Part shown: positions 9,470 through 19,202 of the stretch, one piece after another
Position numbering within the stretch: the stretch's first letter is position 1
How the letters are laid out: each line of letters begins with the position of its first letter
Assembly (NCBI RefSeq): GCF_021555155.1
Contig: NZ_JAKGBU010000013.1
Span: 1 to 53,881, forward strand
Length of the DNA: 53,881 bases
From: Rhizobium alarense
GTDB taxonomy: Bacteria > Pseudomonadota > Alphaproteobacteria > Rhizobiales > Rhizobiaceae
Reading direction: 5' to 3'
Program-made: the position numbers and the translations under genes
Notes under the pieces: generated by a model
The model's database searches: none
What the model was told of the DNA's origin: nothing
The model's input: only the letters and a program-made list of their open reading frames with translations

Positions 9470-9709
9470 ATGACAGTCCAGACCCGGGTCAAGGAGCGCG
9501 CCGAGGAACAGTCCTCCGCCATGACACCCGAACAACAGGCGGCGATCCGCATGGTCGCAAACGACCTGCATCGTCTCAACCAGTCCGTCATGAAGGCCGT
9601 CGAGGCGGGCGTGTCGGTCGAACTCGTGCGTTCCGCCCGTCATCATGGCGGCGAAGGCAACTGGGGCGACCTGCTGATTCCCGTCATCGTGACGCAGGGC
9701 CGGGGCTGA
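9470..9709 (+). CDS. Conserved small protein of unknown function downstream of aceA
   Basis: 79 residues from ATG 9470, with GAGAGAGGAGAAA as ribosome binding site. The product is soluble and mostly helical: residues 1-50 are a predicted helix rich in Glu, Gln and Arg, then SARHHGGEGNWGDLLIPVIV. No catalytic motif or membrane segment is visible. It lies 85 bp after aceA and before the shared terminator at 9841-9865, so it is probably co-transcribed with isocitrate lyase. An overlapping ATG at 9465 reaches a stop after one more codon, which favours 9470. The function is unknown. Confidence 0.7.
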   Translation: MTVQTRVKERAEEQSSAMTPEQQAAIRMVANDLHRLNQSVMKAVEAGVSVELVRSARHHGGEGNWGDLLIPVIVTQGRG

Positions 9710-9840
9710 GGCGATGTTGTTCGTGACAGCCTGCTGCATTCTCCTGGCGACGATGCGGATGCCGGTAGCAAGGCCGGCACGGGCGGCAATCGGCGCTCGT
9801 CGCCGACGCTGACCCGCGCAACATGTTCCCCAGTTCTCCG

Positions 9841-9865
9841 GGCCCGGCTCCCCGCCGGGCCTTTT
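9841..9865 (+). terminator. Rho-independent terminator of the aceA unit
   Basis: The arms GGCCCGGC and GCCGGGCC pair over 8 bp around a 5-nt loop and are followed directly by TTTT on the plus strand. It lies between the small gene after aceA and the convergent LysR-type gene. Confidence 0.8.
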
Positions 9866-9869
9866 GCCG

Positions 9870-10745
9870 TCAGCCGCTGCGTTGCGGACGGCGTCCCGCG
9901 AAGAGATCGGAATGGCTCTTGAGGAGCCGGAAGAGCCGGTCGGAGACCGTGCGGATATCGCGCCGGTGGCGGTCTTCCGTGTTGGTCACGATCCATTGCT
10001 GGTAACGCAACGCCTTTATTTCGCCGCCGCTCCGCTCGAGCGCCGGATCAAGGTCGCCGACGAAGCAGGGCAGGACCGCCTGACCGGCCCCGGCGCGCGC
10101 GAGATCGAGAAGGGACCGGGGCCGGCTTGCCACCACGGCGATCCTGCCGCCGGCATTGTCGTGCGGCCAGCGCAGATAGGGCGATATCGCGTCCTCCTCG
10201 CCAACGGCAAGCCAGCCGCCGGTCTCGCCATCCGCCGTGTTGCGGCGGCGATAGGCGGCATAGGCTACGTCGCCCGCCAACCGTCGCATCAGGTGCGGCT
10301 CGTCGGGCAGAACCGCCCGCACGCCGATGTCGCTCTCCCGATGCGCCAGCGTCGCGCGCCGCTCCGAGACGGAGAGATCGACGCGGAAGGTGTCACGCTC
10401 CGTCCGGATCGCCGGAAAGTTCTCGCAGAGAAGCCACGTGACCCAGGTGCCGGCCATCAGGCGCACGATCGTCGCACCGGCCCCCTCGTCGCGCCAGGCA
10501 TCGACCGCGCGGGAGGCCGATTCCATCGCCTGCACCTGTGCGAGAAGCGCCTGCCCGTCCGCAGTGAGGCTGTAGCCCGTCTGCCGGCGCACGAAGAGCT
10601 GGCGCCCGAGCGCGTCTTCCAGCTCGAGGATGCGCCGGCCGACCGTCGCAGGGCTGGTTCCGGCCGCCTGTGCGCTGCCGGTCAGCCCGCCATGGCGGGC
10701 AACAAGCAGGAAAACCTGATAGAGATCCCAGGCGACATTTTTCAT
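9870..10745 (-). CDS. LysR-family transcriptional regulator
   Basis: 291 residues from ATG 10745; an ATG six codons earlier (10763) is possible but the family usually starts near MKNVAWDLYQVFLLVARHGG. Residues about 5-62 form the winged HTH (GSAQAAGTSPATVGRRILELEDALGRQLFVRR). The remainder is the substrate-binding-type effector domain. The HTH resembles the subgroup of small LysR regulators that start with a WDLY motif. The target and effector are unknown: the neighbours are the aceA unit (convergent) and, across a 390-bp gap, a chemoreceptor gene. Confidence 0.85.
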   Translation of the reverse strand: MKNVAWDLYQVFLLVARHGGLTGSAQAAGTSPATVGRRILELEDALGRQLFVRRQTGYSLTADGQALLAQVQAMESASRAVDAWRDEGAGATIVRLMAGTWVTWLLCENFPAIRTERDTFRVDLSVSERRATLAHRESDIGVRAVLPDEPHLMRRLAGDVAYAAYRRRNTADGETGGWLAVGEEDAISPYLRWPHDNAGGRIAVVASRPRSLLDLARAGAGQAVLPCFVGDLDPALERSGGEIKALRYQQWIVTNTEDRHRRDIRTVSDRLFRLLKSHSDLFAGRRPQRSG

Positions 10746-10887
10746 GAATGAAAGACATCGCACGGATGTCGCCGTATGTGAAGCAGTTCCTGAACGGTAG
10801 ATTTTGATTGGCGAGGCCTTGCCGACGAGCGTCCCCTCTGTCCGGCACCACCCGCCGCCACGTCAGTCCCATTCAAGGAATAGCGAC

Positions 10888-11124
10888 ATGCACGACATAT
10901 TTGGCACAGTGCTTCTGGTGGAACTCTTCTCCCGGCGGCCCTTCATCGAGGTGCTGACGGGGCAGCCGGGTGCTGTCGGACCGCAACGCCAGCCGGAAAC
11001 CGCCAAGCCAGCGTCAAGCACTCCCGACGGAGAGCCGCGTGGCATATTCCGGCGCTGGCGGTCGTCCGCGGCGTCGCACAAACGAAAAGGGGCCGCCCAG
11101 GACGACCCCTCCTCGGATTTCTGA
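10888..11124 (+). CDS. Possible small protein (78 residues), unrecognised
   Basis: An open frame from ATG 10888, preceded by AAGGAA seven bases upstream, encodes MHDIFGTVLLVELFSRRPFIEVLTG followed by a basic, Pro/Ser-rich tail. It sits in the 390-bp gap between the LysR gene and the first chemoreceptor, and its 3' end runs over the chemoreceptor terminator hairpin. That overlap and the low-complexity tail argue against it; the ribosome binding site and amphipathic N-terminus argue for it. No family is recognised. The rest of the gap appears empty. Confidence 0.25.
   Translation: MHDIFGTVLLVELFSRRPFIEVLTGQPGAVGPQRQPETAKPASSTPDGEPRGIFRRWRSSAASHKRKGAAQDDPSSDF
11085..11110 (-). terminator. Rho-independent terminator of the first chemoreceptor gene
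   Basis: On the minus strand a 10-bp stem that includes G-T pairs, starting AGGGGTCGTC, closes a 3-nt CTG loop and ends in CCCCTTTT. It lies 27 bp beyond the chemoreceptor stop codon. Confidence 0.8.
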
Positions 11125-11136
11125 CCGCAACCGCCG

Positions 11137-12981
11137 TCAGGCGGCGCGCTGCGCACGGCCGGCGCCGCCCTGTCCGTTCGCCTCGAAGCGGAACTGCGCG
11201 ACGAGCGTCATCAGCTCGTCGGCCTGGCTCGCGAGCTGGCGGCTGGCGCCGGTGGTCCGTTCGACCATCGAGGCGTTCTGCTGGGTCATCTGGTCCATCT
11301 GGTTGACGGAACCATTCACCTCCTGCAGGGCGGCGGACTGGTCGCGGCTGGCCGTCGCGATCACCTCGACATGCTGGCTGATGGCAACGATCTGCTGGCT
11401 GATGGACGCGAGAACCGCACCGGTTTCCTGCACGAAGCGCGCACCGGTCGAGACTTCCTGCGTCGACTTGTCGATGAGCCCCTTGATCTCGCGCGCCGCA
11501 TCGGCCGAGCGCTGGGCGAGTTCGCGGACTTCCTGCGCGACGACTGCGAAGCCCTTGCCGGCTTCGCCTGCGCGCGCGGCCTCGATGCCGGCATTGAGCG
11601 CGAGCAGGTTCGTCTGGAAGGCGATGTCGTCGATCACCTCGATGATCTGCTCGATCTTCTGAGAGGCTTCCTCGATGCGGCCCATCGCGTCGATCGCATT
11701 GGCGACGACGGTGCTGGAATTGTCCGCGCTGCGCTTCGTCTCGGCAACCTTCTGGTTGGCCTCATGGGCGCGTTCCGCGGAATTGCGCACGGTCACCGTG
11801 ATCTCGTCGACCGCCGCAGCCGTTTCCTCGAGCGAGGCGGCCTGGGATTCGGTACGCCGCGAAAGGTCGTCGGCGGACTGGTGCATCTCGGTGCCGTTCG
11901 CCTGGATCGCCTGGGCGTTCGCGCGGATGCGGCCGAGGGTATCCTGCAGGCGGGCGAGCGAGCCGTTGAAATCCTCGCGGAGCTGCTCCAGACGGCCGGT
12001 GAACGGCGTGTCGATCGTGCGCGAGAGGTCACCCTGCGACAGGCGGCCGAGGCCGGCCGCGAGCTGTTCGACCGCGAAGTCGATCTGGCGGTCGAGTTCG
12101 TGCTTCTCCGCGTCGCTCAGGGCGCGGAGATTGGCCGCCTCGCTATCGCGCTCGGCGGCTTCGCGCTCGATCGCGATCTTGTTCAGGGCGTTGTCACGGA
12201 AGACGGCGAGCGCCCTTGCGATGCGACCGAATTCATTGGCCTTCTCAAGGCCGGGAATATCGGAGTCGAGACGTCCTTCCGCAATGCCGGAAACCGCGTC
12301 GATCAGCGCACGAAGCGGCTTTGTCGCATAGCGGATCGCAACGAAGGCGAGACAGCCGAAGATCAGCATGGAGATGAGCCCTGCTGCGATCGACAGGTAT
12401 TGGAGGTCGTGGATCTTCTGGAAATAGACTTCCATCGGGATGCCGATGAAGAGAATGCCCACATTGGCGCCGGCCGTGTTCTTGACCGGGAAATAACCCG
12501 TCATGAAGTCGCGGCCGAAAAGCTGCGCCGGGCCGAAATAGGCTGTGCCCTTGGCGAGCACGGCCTGTGCCGGATGTTCGGGGGCAAGCTTGGTGCCGAC
12601 GGCACGGCTGCCGTCCTCCTTCTTCACATTCGTCGAGATGCGGACGTAGTCGTTGCCCTGCTTGGCGAAGACCGTCGCCACGCCGGAAATCGACTGCGCC
12701 GTGCGATCGACCAATGTATGGTCGGCGATCTCCGGCATCGTCTCGGCACCGACCGCCGCGAGTTGCTCATCCTTGACCGTGATCGTCGCGTCGCCATTCG
12801 CCGCGCCGTAGAGAACCGCCATGGTCCGTGTGGCGTCGCGGGCATCGTTGGCCGCATCCTGCAAAACATAGGAGCGAAGCCCCAGATGCATGGCGCCGAC
12901 CATGGCCGCCGCACTGAGGAAGATGAATGCCACGGTCATTGCGGCATATTGCACCGCTACCGAAGACTTGAAGATGCGCAT
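11137..12981 (-). CDS. Methyl-accepting chemotaxis protein with a Cache-type sensor
   Basis: 614 residues from ATG 12981, chosen because GGGGG precedes it; an ATG at 13017 has no ribosome binding site. TM1 spans residues about 8-32 and TM2 about 194-216. The roughly 160-residue periplasmic part ([18 protein letters not shown] ... [18 protein letters not shown]) looks like a Cache_3/Cache_2 single sensor. HAMP follows at about 217-270. The signalling hairpin tip is [35 protein letters not shown]-like. It should relay ligand occupancy to CheA/CheW. There is no C-terminal WxxF-type CheR/CheB tether. The ligand is unknown. It is transcribed in the same direction as the next chemoreceptor upstream. 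Confidence 0.92.
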   Translation of the reverse strand: MRIFKSSVAVQYAAMTVAFIFLSAAAMVGAMHLGLRSYVLQDAANDARDATRTMAVLYGAANGDATITVKDEQLAAVGAETMPEIADHTLVDRTAQSISGVATVFAKQGNDYVRISTNVKKEDGSRAVGTKLAPEHPAQAVLAKGTAYFGPAQLFGRDFMTGYFPVKNTAGANVGILFIGIPMEVYFQKIHDLQYLSIAAGLISMLIFGCLAFVAIRYATKPLRALIDAVSGIAEGRLDSDIPGLEKANEFGRIARALAVFRDNALNKIAIEREAAERDSEAANLRALSDAEKHELDRQIDFAVEQLAAGLGRLSQGDLSRTIDTPFTGRLEQLREDFNGSLARLQDTLGRIRANAQAIQANGTEMHQSADDLSRRTESQAASLEETAAAVDEITVTVRNSAERAHEANQKVAETKRSADNSSTVVANAIDAMGRIEEASQKIEQIIEVIDDIAFQTNLLALNAGIEAARAGEAGKGFAVVAQEVRELAQRSADAAREIKGLIDKSTQEVSTGARFVQETGAVLASISQQIVAISQHVEVIATASRDQSAALQEVNGSVNQMDQMTQQNASMVERTTGASRQLASQADELMTLVAQFRFEANGQGGAGRAQRAA

Positions 12982-13114
12982 GATGGTGAACCCCCGTAAC
13001 TCGCGGAAGAGTTTCATGTAAAATAAATAACAAATGCTAAAATTTAGCCACCCGCCGGCGGATGGCTCCCGGTTTCACCGGAAGGGGCCCAAAAGCATTC
13101 CGCAAGGACGCTGC

Positions 13115-13142
13115 GGAGCGCGCGACCTTCACCGCGCGCTCC
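13115..13142 (-). terminator. Strong hairpin after the second chemoreceptor gene
   Basis: The arms GGAGCGCGCG and CGCGCGCTCC pair perfectly over 10 bp with an 8-nt loop, 44 bp past the stop of the second chemoreceptor. There is no clear T run, so it may protect the 3' end or slow polymerase rather than act as a classical terminator. Confidence 0.55.
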
Positions 13143-13185
13143 GGTTTCCATCAGGCATTTTTAGCGAACCTGCCGCCTTGTTTCC

Positions 13186-15717
13186 TCAGGCGGCTCTGTA
13201 GTCCGAATGCGGCCGTTCGTCGGACGGCTCGAGCCGGAACTGCTCGACAAGCATCATCAACGTGTCCGCCTCGCCGGCAAGCTGACGGCTCGCCGACGTG
13301 GTGAGTTCCACCATGGATGCATTCTGCTGGGTCATCTGGTCCATCTGGTTGACGGAGCCGTTGACTTCGTTGAGGGCCATCGCCTGGTCGCGGCTCGCGG
13401 TCGCCATCGTGTCCACATGCTGGCTGACGGTGACGATCTGCCGGCTGATTGCCGCAAGAACGGTTCCGGTCTCCTCTACGAGCCGCGCGCCGGCGCTGAC
13501 TTCCGTCGACGACTTGCTGATGAGGCCCTTGATCTCCCGCGCGGCTTCGGCCGAGCGCTGGGCAAGCTCGCGCACTTCCTGCGCGACGACGGCAAAGCCC
13601 TTGCCCGCCTCGCCGGCGCGCGCCGCCTCGATGCCGGCATTGAGCGCGAGCAGGTTGGTCTGGAAGGCAATGTCGTCGATCACTTCGATGATCTGCTCGA
13701 TCTTCTGCGAGGCTTCCTCGATGCGCCCCATGGCGTCGATCGCGTTGGCCACGACGCCTGCCGAATCGTCGGCGCTCTTCTTCGTTTCGGCCACGACGAG
13801 ATTGGCTTCATGCGCCCGTTCGGCGGAAGACCGGACGGTCACGGTGATTTCCTCGACGGCTGCGGCCGTCTCTTCGAGCGACGCAGCCTGGGATTCGGTG
13901 CGCTTCGAAAGCTGGTCGGCGGATTCGCGCAGCTGCGTGCCGCTCGACTGGATCGACAGCGCATTGTTGCGGATCTGGCCGAGCGTGTCCTGCAGGCGCA
14001 CGAGGGAGACGTTGAAGTCCTGGCGCAACTGCTCGAGACGACCGGTGAAGGGCGTGTCGATCTGCCGGGACACATCGCCCTGCGCCAGGCGACCGAGACC
14101 GGCGGCGAGCGCATTGACCGCGAAGTCGATTTGCCGGTCCATGTCCTGCTTCTCGGCATCGTTGCGCGCCCGCTCCGCCTCGGCGACGGCACGCTGCTCC
14201 TCGCTCTCGGCCTCGATGCGGATCTTTGACAGGGCGTTCTCCTTGAAGACGCCGAGCGCACGTGCCATGTCGCCGATCTCGTCCCGCCGGTTCTCGCCCG
14301 AAATGCCGGTATCGAGGAACCCGTCAGCGAGCCGGCGCATGGCGCTGGTGATCTGGCCGATCGGCCCCTTCAGCGTCAGCACGAGCGCACCGCCCGCGAC
14401 AAGCGCGATGAAAATGCCGGAGACGGTGGCGAGGAGCGACACCTGGTTCGCCTTCTCCCGCTCACTGCCGGCGCTCGTCTTCTGATCCTCGGCAAATTCG
14501 CTGAGCTGATTCCAGATACGGTCGATCGAAGCGCCGGCCGCCTTGAAATCCTCGACGCGCGTCGCGCTGATCTTGACCAGTTCGGCGCTGTCCACATCCA
14601 TCTTCTTCAAAGCCGGCATCAGCGTCTCGCCGACACTGTCGAAGAACGTCAGGCCGCTGGCGCTGCCGCGCAGGCCGTCCATGTCGCTCTCAACGAGCCG
14701 AAGTTCGCTCAACAGCTTCTGGCGGTTTTCCTCCGACGTCTGGCCGAGGAAGCGCGCGGCGGCAATCTGGATGGCGTAGACCGAATTCACCAGCTTGCGG
14801 GTGGCGACGAGGATTGCCTCGGAGCGGATGATCGGCTCGTCGAGTTCGCCGAAGATGCGGGTCGCCTCGCGCATCTTTTCGCCGGCTGCCGTCTGGAGTT
14901 GGATGCTGATCGTCCGGAAGCGGGCAACGCGACGCGTAACTTCCGCAACGGTGACGTCCACCGGCTCCGACGAGCCGACCAGCTTGCTGATTTCCTTGGC
15001 CGTGTTGCTGATCGTGCCGGCGACGCTCTTCTGCGACTTCGGCAATACGGTCGAGACGGCGCGCTGCGTCTTCGTAATGAAGGGGAAGCGCTCTTTGACG
15101 AGTTTCAGCTTGTCTTCCGGCGTGCGCGCCTTCGCATAGTCCGTGCCGAATTCGGCGAAGAACTTGCTGCCGTTCGTCAGGCGGTCCGCCTCGCGCAACA
15201 TGCTCTTCGCGGCATTTTCGTCCTGGCGCACGGAGCGCTGCAGTTTCGTGGCCTCCTCGAGAATCTTGACCTGTTCACCGGAGAGAAAATTGAGGTTCTT
15301 CGACATCGCCTGGCGAAGGTCCACTTCGCCGACATAGAGGGTCCAGAGGCCTTCCATGCGGGCTTCGATGTCGGCGGTCTGGGTCTGGGCCTGCTCGAGC
15401 TTCGACCGGTCGGCGTCCGGCGCGAGACCGTTCATCGTCGCCGCAAGAACCTCCTTCTGCGCTGTCAGCCGCTGGTAAACGGTGTCGCGGTTCTCCTCGC
15501 TGGTGTTTTGCAGGAACTGATTCATGCCGGCATAGACATCCTTGAAGCCGCTCAAGGATTGCAGGACGCTGTTCGAGATCTCCATGCGCCCCTGCAGCAG
15601 GCCCGAGGCGTAGAGTCCCGTGAAGCCGACGGCGCAAATGCTGACGACGAAGGGCAGGATGAACAGCAGCACCTTCGTCTGGATCTTGAAGCGGGCGAGA
15701 ATCTTGTCGATGAACAT
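13186..15717 (-). CDS. Methyl-accepting chemotaxis protein with a very large helical periplasmic domain (McpZ-like)
   Basis: 843 residues from ATG 15717; ATG 15726 or GTG 15747 are possible alternatives and no start has a strong ribosome binding site. TM1 is about 14-36 and TM2 about 423-446, leaving about 385 periplasmic residues rich in Glu, Arg, Ala and Leu with no Cache pattern. This implies an all-helical sensor of double four-helix-bundle length, as reported for S. meliloti McpZ. HAMP and the MCP hairpin follow, with a tip almost identical to that of the neighbouring receptor. There is no C-terminal CheR/CheB tether. The ligand is unknown. Confidence 0.92.
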   Translation of the reverse strand: MFIDKILARFKIQTKVLLFILPFVVSICAVGFTGLYASGLLQGRMEISNSVLQSLSGFKDVYAGMNQFLQNTSEENRDTVYQRLTAQKEVLAATMNGLAPDADRSKLEQAQTQTADIEARMEGLWTLYVGEVDLRQAMSKNLNFLSGEQVKILEEATKLQRSVRQDENAAKSMLREADRLTNGSKFFAEFGTDYAKARTPEDKLKLVKERFPFITKTQRAVSTVLPKSQKSVAGTISNTAKEISKLVGSSEPVDVTVAEVTRRVARFRTISIQLQTAAGEKMREATRIFGELDEPIIRSEAILVATRKLVNSVYAIQIAAARFLGQTSEENRQKLLSELRLVESDMDGLRGSASGLTFFDSVGETLMPALKKMDVDSAELVKISATRVEDFKAAGASIDRIWNQLSEFAEDQKTSAGSEREKANQVSLLATVSGIFIALVAGGALVLTLKGPIGQITSAMRRLADGFLDTGISGENRRDEIGDMARALGVFKENALSKIRIEAESEEQRAVAEAERARNDAEKQDMDRQIDFAVNALAAGLGRLAQGDVSRQIDTPFTGRLEQLRQDFNVSLVRLQDTLGQIRNNALSIQSSGTQLRESADQLSKRTESQAASLEETAAAVEEITVTVRSSAERAHEANLVVAETKKSADDSAGVVANAIDAMGRIEEASQKIEQIIEVIDDIAFQTNLLALNAGIEAARAGEAGKGFAVVAQEVRELAQRSAEAAREIKGLISKSSTEVSAGARLVEETGTVLAAISRQIVTVSQHVDTMATASRDQAMALNEVNGSVNQMDQMTQQNASMVELTTSASRQLAGEADTLMMLVEQFRLEPSDERPHSDYRAA

Positions 15718-15892
15718 GGCGGACATCCCAGGTCGGCAACGGACCACCCAGCCCCGAAATCGAGGACTCCCAAGGTCTCACCTGCCGAATAATTCAGATG
15801 ACATGCGGAGTTGCGCCGCGGTTCCGGAACGCAGTCATTGCAGCGTCGCGCCCCAAGCCGTTCGGGTTCGCGCACGTCCGGAATCTCAATCG

Positions 15893-15919
15893 ATTATATT
15901 CAGCATCAATCTTTAACAA
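15893..15919 (-). promoter_or_regulatory. Candidate sigma-70-like promoter for the second chemoreceptor
   Basis: On the minus strand a perfect TATAAT (15893-15898) is preceded, 15 bp away, by TTGTTA (15914-15919). The spacing is short, so AATTGT with 17 bp spacing is an alternative -35. It would give a 5' leader of about 170 nt. The region is AT-rich against a GC-rich background. Confidence 0.35.
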
Positions 15920-16001
15920 TTCATGCCATCGCCGGCCGAATGGCGGCGAGGGTTGCGGGCGGTGCGCGGACGCGGGGTGAACAGGCGGCCGGACAGCGCA
16001 A

Positions 16002-16133
16002 TCAGGCCCAGAACGCGATCACCGCGCACAGGAAGGTTCCGGCGGCGAGAGCGTGGAGGGCGATGGCGCGGCGCTGCTCAGCTATGGCAGCGGCAATCGC
16101 AATGGCGCGGGCACGACGGTGCATATGGGACAT
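16002..16133 (-). CDS. Possible 43-residue membrane-associated small protein
   Basis: An open frame from ATG 16133 encodes MSHMHRRARAIAIAAAIAEQ and ends LAAGTFLCAVIAFWA, that is, a basic, Ala-rich amphipathic helix followed by a hydrophobic C-terminal segment that could insert in the membrane. GGAG occurs about 11 bases upstream. It lies alone in the 600-bp gap between the second chemoreceptor and the flavoprotein gene. The rest of that gap shows only the candidate chemoreceptor promoter. The protein family is not recognised. Confidence 0.35.
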   Translation of the reverse strand: MSHMHRRARAIAIAAAIAEQRRAIALHALAAGTFLCAVIAFWA

Positions 16134-16319
16134 GGGCCTTGAACTCCGGCAACGACAAACACGCCCGGCTGATCCGGCTTGTCGGCCCACATCATGTTGT
16201 TTCCGGCTGTCTGCGGAGCGGAAGCCTCGGGCTTGCCAATGCCGGAAACGCCGACATCCCAGCAGGATCGCCCCGGCGCGTTAAGGAACCGTGAAGAGCC
16301 GTCCCCCGAACGCCTTGCC

Positions 16320-17498
16320 TCAGGCGTGTTGTCCGGCAGCGTGACCGGACGCCCAGGCCCACTGGAAATTGTAGCCGCCCAGCCAGCCGGTCACGTCGAC
16401 TGCCTCCCCGACGAAAAACAGGCCCGGCACCGCCTTTGCGGCCATCGTGCGGGAATCGAGATGCGACGTGTCGATGCCGCCAAGCGTCACCTCCGCCGTC
16501 CTGTAGCCCTCCGATCCGGCCGGGCGGACGCGCCAGTTGCGCAGGAGGTCGTCCAGCGCCGCCAGCCGCTTGCCGGAAAGATCGGCGAGCGTACCGTCGA
16601 TCGACGCCTTCGCAAGCGCCAGGGCGGCGAGCTTGCGCGGCAGATGCAGCGAGAGCGCGCTCAGCACGGACTGCCTGCCGTTCTCCCGTCGCGCGGCGGC
16701 GAGCGCCTCGGAAACGGACAGATCCGGAACGAGATGGAGCGCGACCTCGTCCCCCTCGCGCCAGAAGGAGGATATCTGCAGGATGGCGGGCCCGCTGAGG
16801 CCGCGGTGTGTGAAGAGCATCGCTTCGCGGAAGGCCGTCCGGCCGCGGCGGGCGATGACGTCGACGGAGATGCCGGGGAGTTCACCATGTTCTGCAAGGA
16901 GCGCCGGATCGAGCGTCAGCGGCACGAGCGCCGGTCGGGTCTCGACGACGGGGAGGCCGAATTGTTCGGCGACGCGATAGGCGAAGCCCGTCGCCCCCAT
17001 CTTCGGAATGGATTTGCCGCCGGTGGCGATCACCAGCGAGGCACAGTCGATCGGCCCGTCGCCGGTCGCAATCCGGAACCGGCCGCCGTCATGCGCGATC
17101 TCGCCGACCGTCGTCTGCAGCCTGAGCGCCGCACCGCCCGCCCTCATCTCGGCCAGCAGCATCGCGATGATGTCCTTCGCCGAATGGTCGCAGAAGAGCT
17201 GGCCAAGCGTCTTTTCGTGCCAGGCGATCCCGTGACGCTCGACGAGATCGAGGAAATGGCGCGGCGTATAGCGCGCGAGCGCCGACTTGCAGAAATGCGG
17301 ATTGGCCGAGAGGAAGTTGCCGGGAGCCGAATGAATGTTGGTGAAGTTGCAGCGGCCGCCGCCCGAGATGCGGATTTTTTCCCCCGGCGCGCGCGCATGG
17401 TCGAGAACGAGGACATCGCGTCCCCGCTTTCCCGCCTCGATCGCGCACATCATGCCAGCGGCACCGGCGCCGATGATGACGACGTCCCGCCGTTCCAT
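16320..17498 (-). CDS. NAD(P)/FAD-dependent oxidoreductase, BaiN/HI0933 family
   Basis: 392 residues. The N-terminal Rossmann motif is VVIIGAGAAGMMCAIEAGKRG (about 6-26). The family signature ISGGGRCNFTN and ATGGKSIPKMGATGFAY follow. The C-terminal FAD-contact segment is VGEAVDVTGWLGGYNFQWAWASG. Members are soluble flavoproteins of poorly defined function: BaiN acts on bile-acid intermediates in gut bacteria, but most members, such as E. coli YhiN, are uncharacterised. It ends at 16320 and is divergent from the glutamine-synthetase-like gene, with 172 bp between start codons. No substrate can be assigned. Confidence 0.88.
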   Translation of the reverse strand: MERRDVVIIGAGAAGMMCAIEAGKRGRDVLVLDHARAPGEKIRISGGGRCNFTNIHSAPGNFLSANPHFCKSALARYTPRHFLDLVERHGIAWHEKTLGQLFCDHSAKDIIAMLLAEMRAGGAALRLQTTVGEIAHDGGRFRIATGDGPIDCASLVIATGGKSIPKMGATGFAYRVAEQFGLPVVETRPALVPLTLDPALLAEHGELPGISVDVIARRGRTAFREAMLFTHRGLSGPAILQISSFWREGDEVALHLVPDLSVSEALAAARRENGRQSVLSALSLHLPRKLAALALAKASIDGTLADLSGKRLAALDDLLRNWRVRPAGSEGYRTAEVTLGGIDTSHLDSRTMAAKAVPGLFFVGEAVDVTGWLGGYNFQWAWASGHAAGQHA

Positions 17499-17670
17499 CC
17501 GTCCTGCAATCCCGTTTCGCCTCTCCCTTGGCTTTGCCGCCGCTCAAAAGTCAACCGCCGCACGTTCCGCCCGCAAATGCACAGCGACGGCAGGCGGGTC
17601 CCGCCGAGCCCTCTAGCAAAGGTTTCATCTCCGGCTATGATGCGTCATCTGAAACCCAACCCGGTGTGTC

Positions 17671-19107
17671 ATGCCCTCAAGGAAAGCCGTTACCGCGACG
17701 ATCGAGAAAACCAGCCGTACCCGAAAAGTTCCTCCCGCCCTCACCGCATCGCGCGGCGTCAAGACCTGGAAAGAGGCGGCGGACTGGCTGAAGATCCGCG
17801 GTATCGAGGACATCGAGTGCATCACGCCGGATCTTGCGGGCGTGCCGCGCGGCAAGATGATGCCGTCGTCGAAATTCACCTCCAACACCTCGCTGGCACT
17901 GCCCTCGGCGCTCTACCGCCACACGATCTCCGGTGAATATCCCGAGGAGACGGGCAATTTCCGCTATGAGCCGCGCGACAGCGATCTGAAGCTCGTACCG
18001 GATCTTTCGACCCTGTCCGTCGTGCCCTGGGAGAGCGACCCGACGGCGCAGGTGATCTGCGACATCGTCGGATCGACCGGCGAGAACGTGCCCTACGCGC
18101 CGCGCAACGTCCTGAAGAACGTCGTGCGGCTCTATCGGGAACGCGGCTGGAAGCCGGTGGTGGCGCCCGAGATCGAATTCTATCTCGTCGCCATGAACGA
18201 CGATCCCGACTACCCGCTGCATCCGCCGAAGGGCCGGTCCGGCCGCTCCATTCTCAGCGGCCAGGGCTATTCCATCGCCGGCATCAACGAGTTCGACGAG
18301 CTGATCGACGACATCTACCATTTCTCCGAGAAGCAGGGCCTCGAAATCGACACGCTGATCCACGAGGAAGGCCCGGCGCAGCTGGAGATCAACCTGCGCC
18401 ACGGCGACCCGATCGAACTCGCGGACCAGGTCTTCATGTTCAAGCGCACGATCCGCGAGGCGGCGCTGAAACACGGCATCTATGCCACCTTCATGGCCAA
18501 GCCGATGCAGGGCCAGGCGGGATCGGCGATGCACATTCACCAGTCGGTCGTCGACATCAAGACCGGGAAGAACGTCTTCTCGAATCCGGACGGTACGGAA
18601 TCGAAGGCGTTCTTCCAGTTCATCGCGGGCATGCAGACCTATGTCCCGAAGGCGCTCGTCATGATGGCGCCCTACGTGAATTCCTACCGCCGGCTGACGC
18701 CCGAAATGTCGGCACCGGTCAACAATGCCTGGGGTTACGACAACCGCACCACGGCTTTCCGCGTTCCGCTTTCGGACGCGGCGGCCCGGCGCATCGAGAA
18801 CCGCCTGCCGAGTTCGGACGCCAATCCCTATCTCGCGCTCGCCGCCTCGCTCGGCTCCGGCCTGCTCGGCATCATGAACGCGCTGGAACCGAGCCTTCCG
18901 ACCGAGGACACCGCGAACGAAGGGGCGATCGACCTGCCGCGCGGCCTGCTCGAAGCCGTCTCGCTGCTCGAATCCGAGCCGGCGCTCGCGCAGGTGCTGA
19001 GCGCCGAGTTCATCGGGCTCTATGCCGGCGTCAAGCGCGGCGAGTTCGAGACCTTCATGCAGGTGATCAGCCCCTGGGAGCGGGAATTCCTGCTGCTCAA
19101 CGTCTGA
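17671..19107 (+). CDS. puuA: Glutamine-synthetase-family ligase, probable gamma-glutamylputrescine synthetase (PuuA-like)
   Basis: 478 residues. The N-terminal beta-grasp part covers about 30-135 (IEDIECITPDLAGVPRGK). The catalytic GS domain holds EIEFYL and a modified ATP-binding loop, KPMQGQAGSAMHIHQS, where GlnA has NGSGMH. It also has NNAWGYDNRTTAFRVP and ENRLPSSDANPYLALAA. The adenylylation Tyr loop of true GlnA-I is not evident. PuuA joins glutamate to putrescine with ATP, the first step of the Puu pathway. The next gene is a PuuB-like oxidase and a PotFGHI importer lies upstream, which supports this role. A different gamma-glutamylated amine is possible. Confidence 0.8.
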   Translation: MPSRKAVTATIEKTSRTRKVPPALTASRGVKTWKEAADWLKIRGIEDIECITPDLAGVPRGKMMPSSKFTSNTSLALPSALYRHTISGEYPEETGNFRYEPRDSDLKLVPDLSTLSVVPWESDPTAQVICDIVGSTGENVPYAPRNVLKNVVRLYRERGWKPVVAPEIEFYLVAMNDDPDYPLHPPKGRSGRSILSGQGYSIAGINEFDELIDDIYHFSEKQGLEIDTLIHEEGPAQLEINLRHGDPIELADQVFMFKRTIREAALKHGIYATFMAKPMQGQAGSAMHIHQSVVDIKTGKNVFSNPDGTESKAFFQFIAGMQTYVPKALVMMAPYVNSYRRLTPEMSAPVNNAWGYDNRTTAFRVPLSDAAARRIENRLPSSDANPYLALAASLGSGLLGIMNALEPSLPTEDTANEGAIDLPRGLLEAVSLLESEPALAQVLSAEFIGLYAGVKRGEFETFMQVISPWEREFLLLNV

Positions 19108-19202
19108 TCCCTGCCGGCGCGGCGGGACGCCCGAGTGAACGATACGGACATGGTGAGGGTGCCCGCCTCCCCTCGCCGACCCCCTTCATCGCGAGTAGAC
19201 CC

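Noticed and set aside
10863-11156. 97-codon minus-strand frame after the first chemoreceptor gene
   Set aside because: It starts beyond the chemoreceptor terminator hairpin, overlaps the chemoreceptor end in another frame, and its product is Arg/Ser/Pro-rich without a motif.
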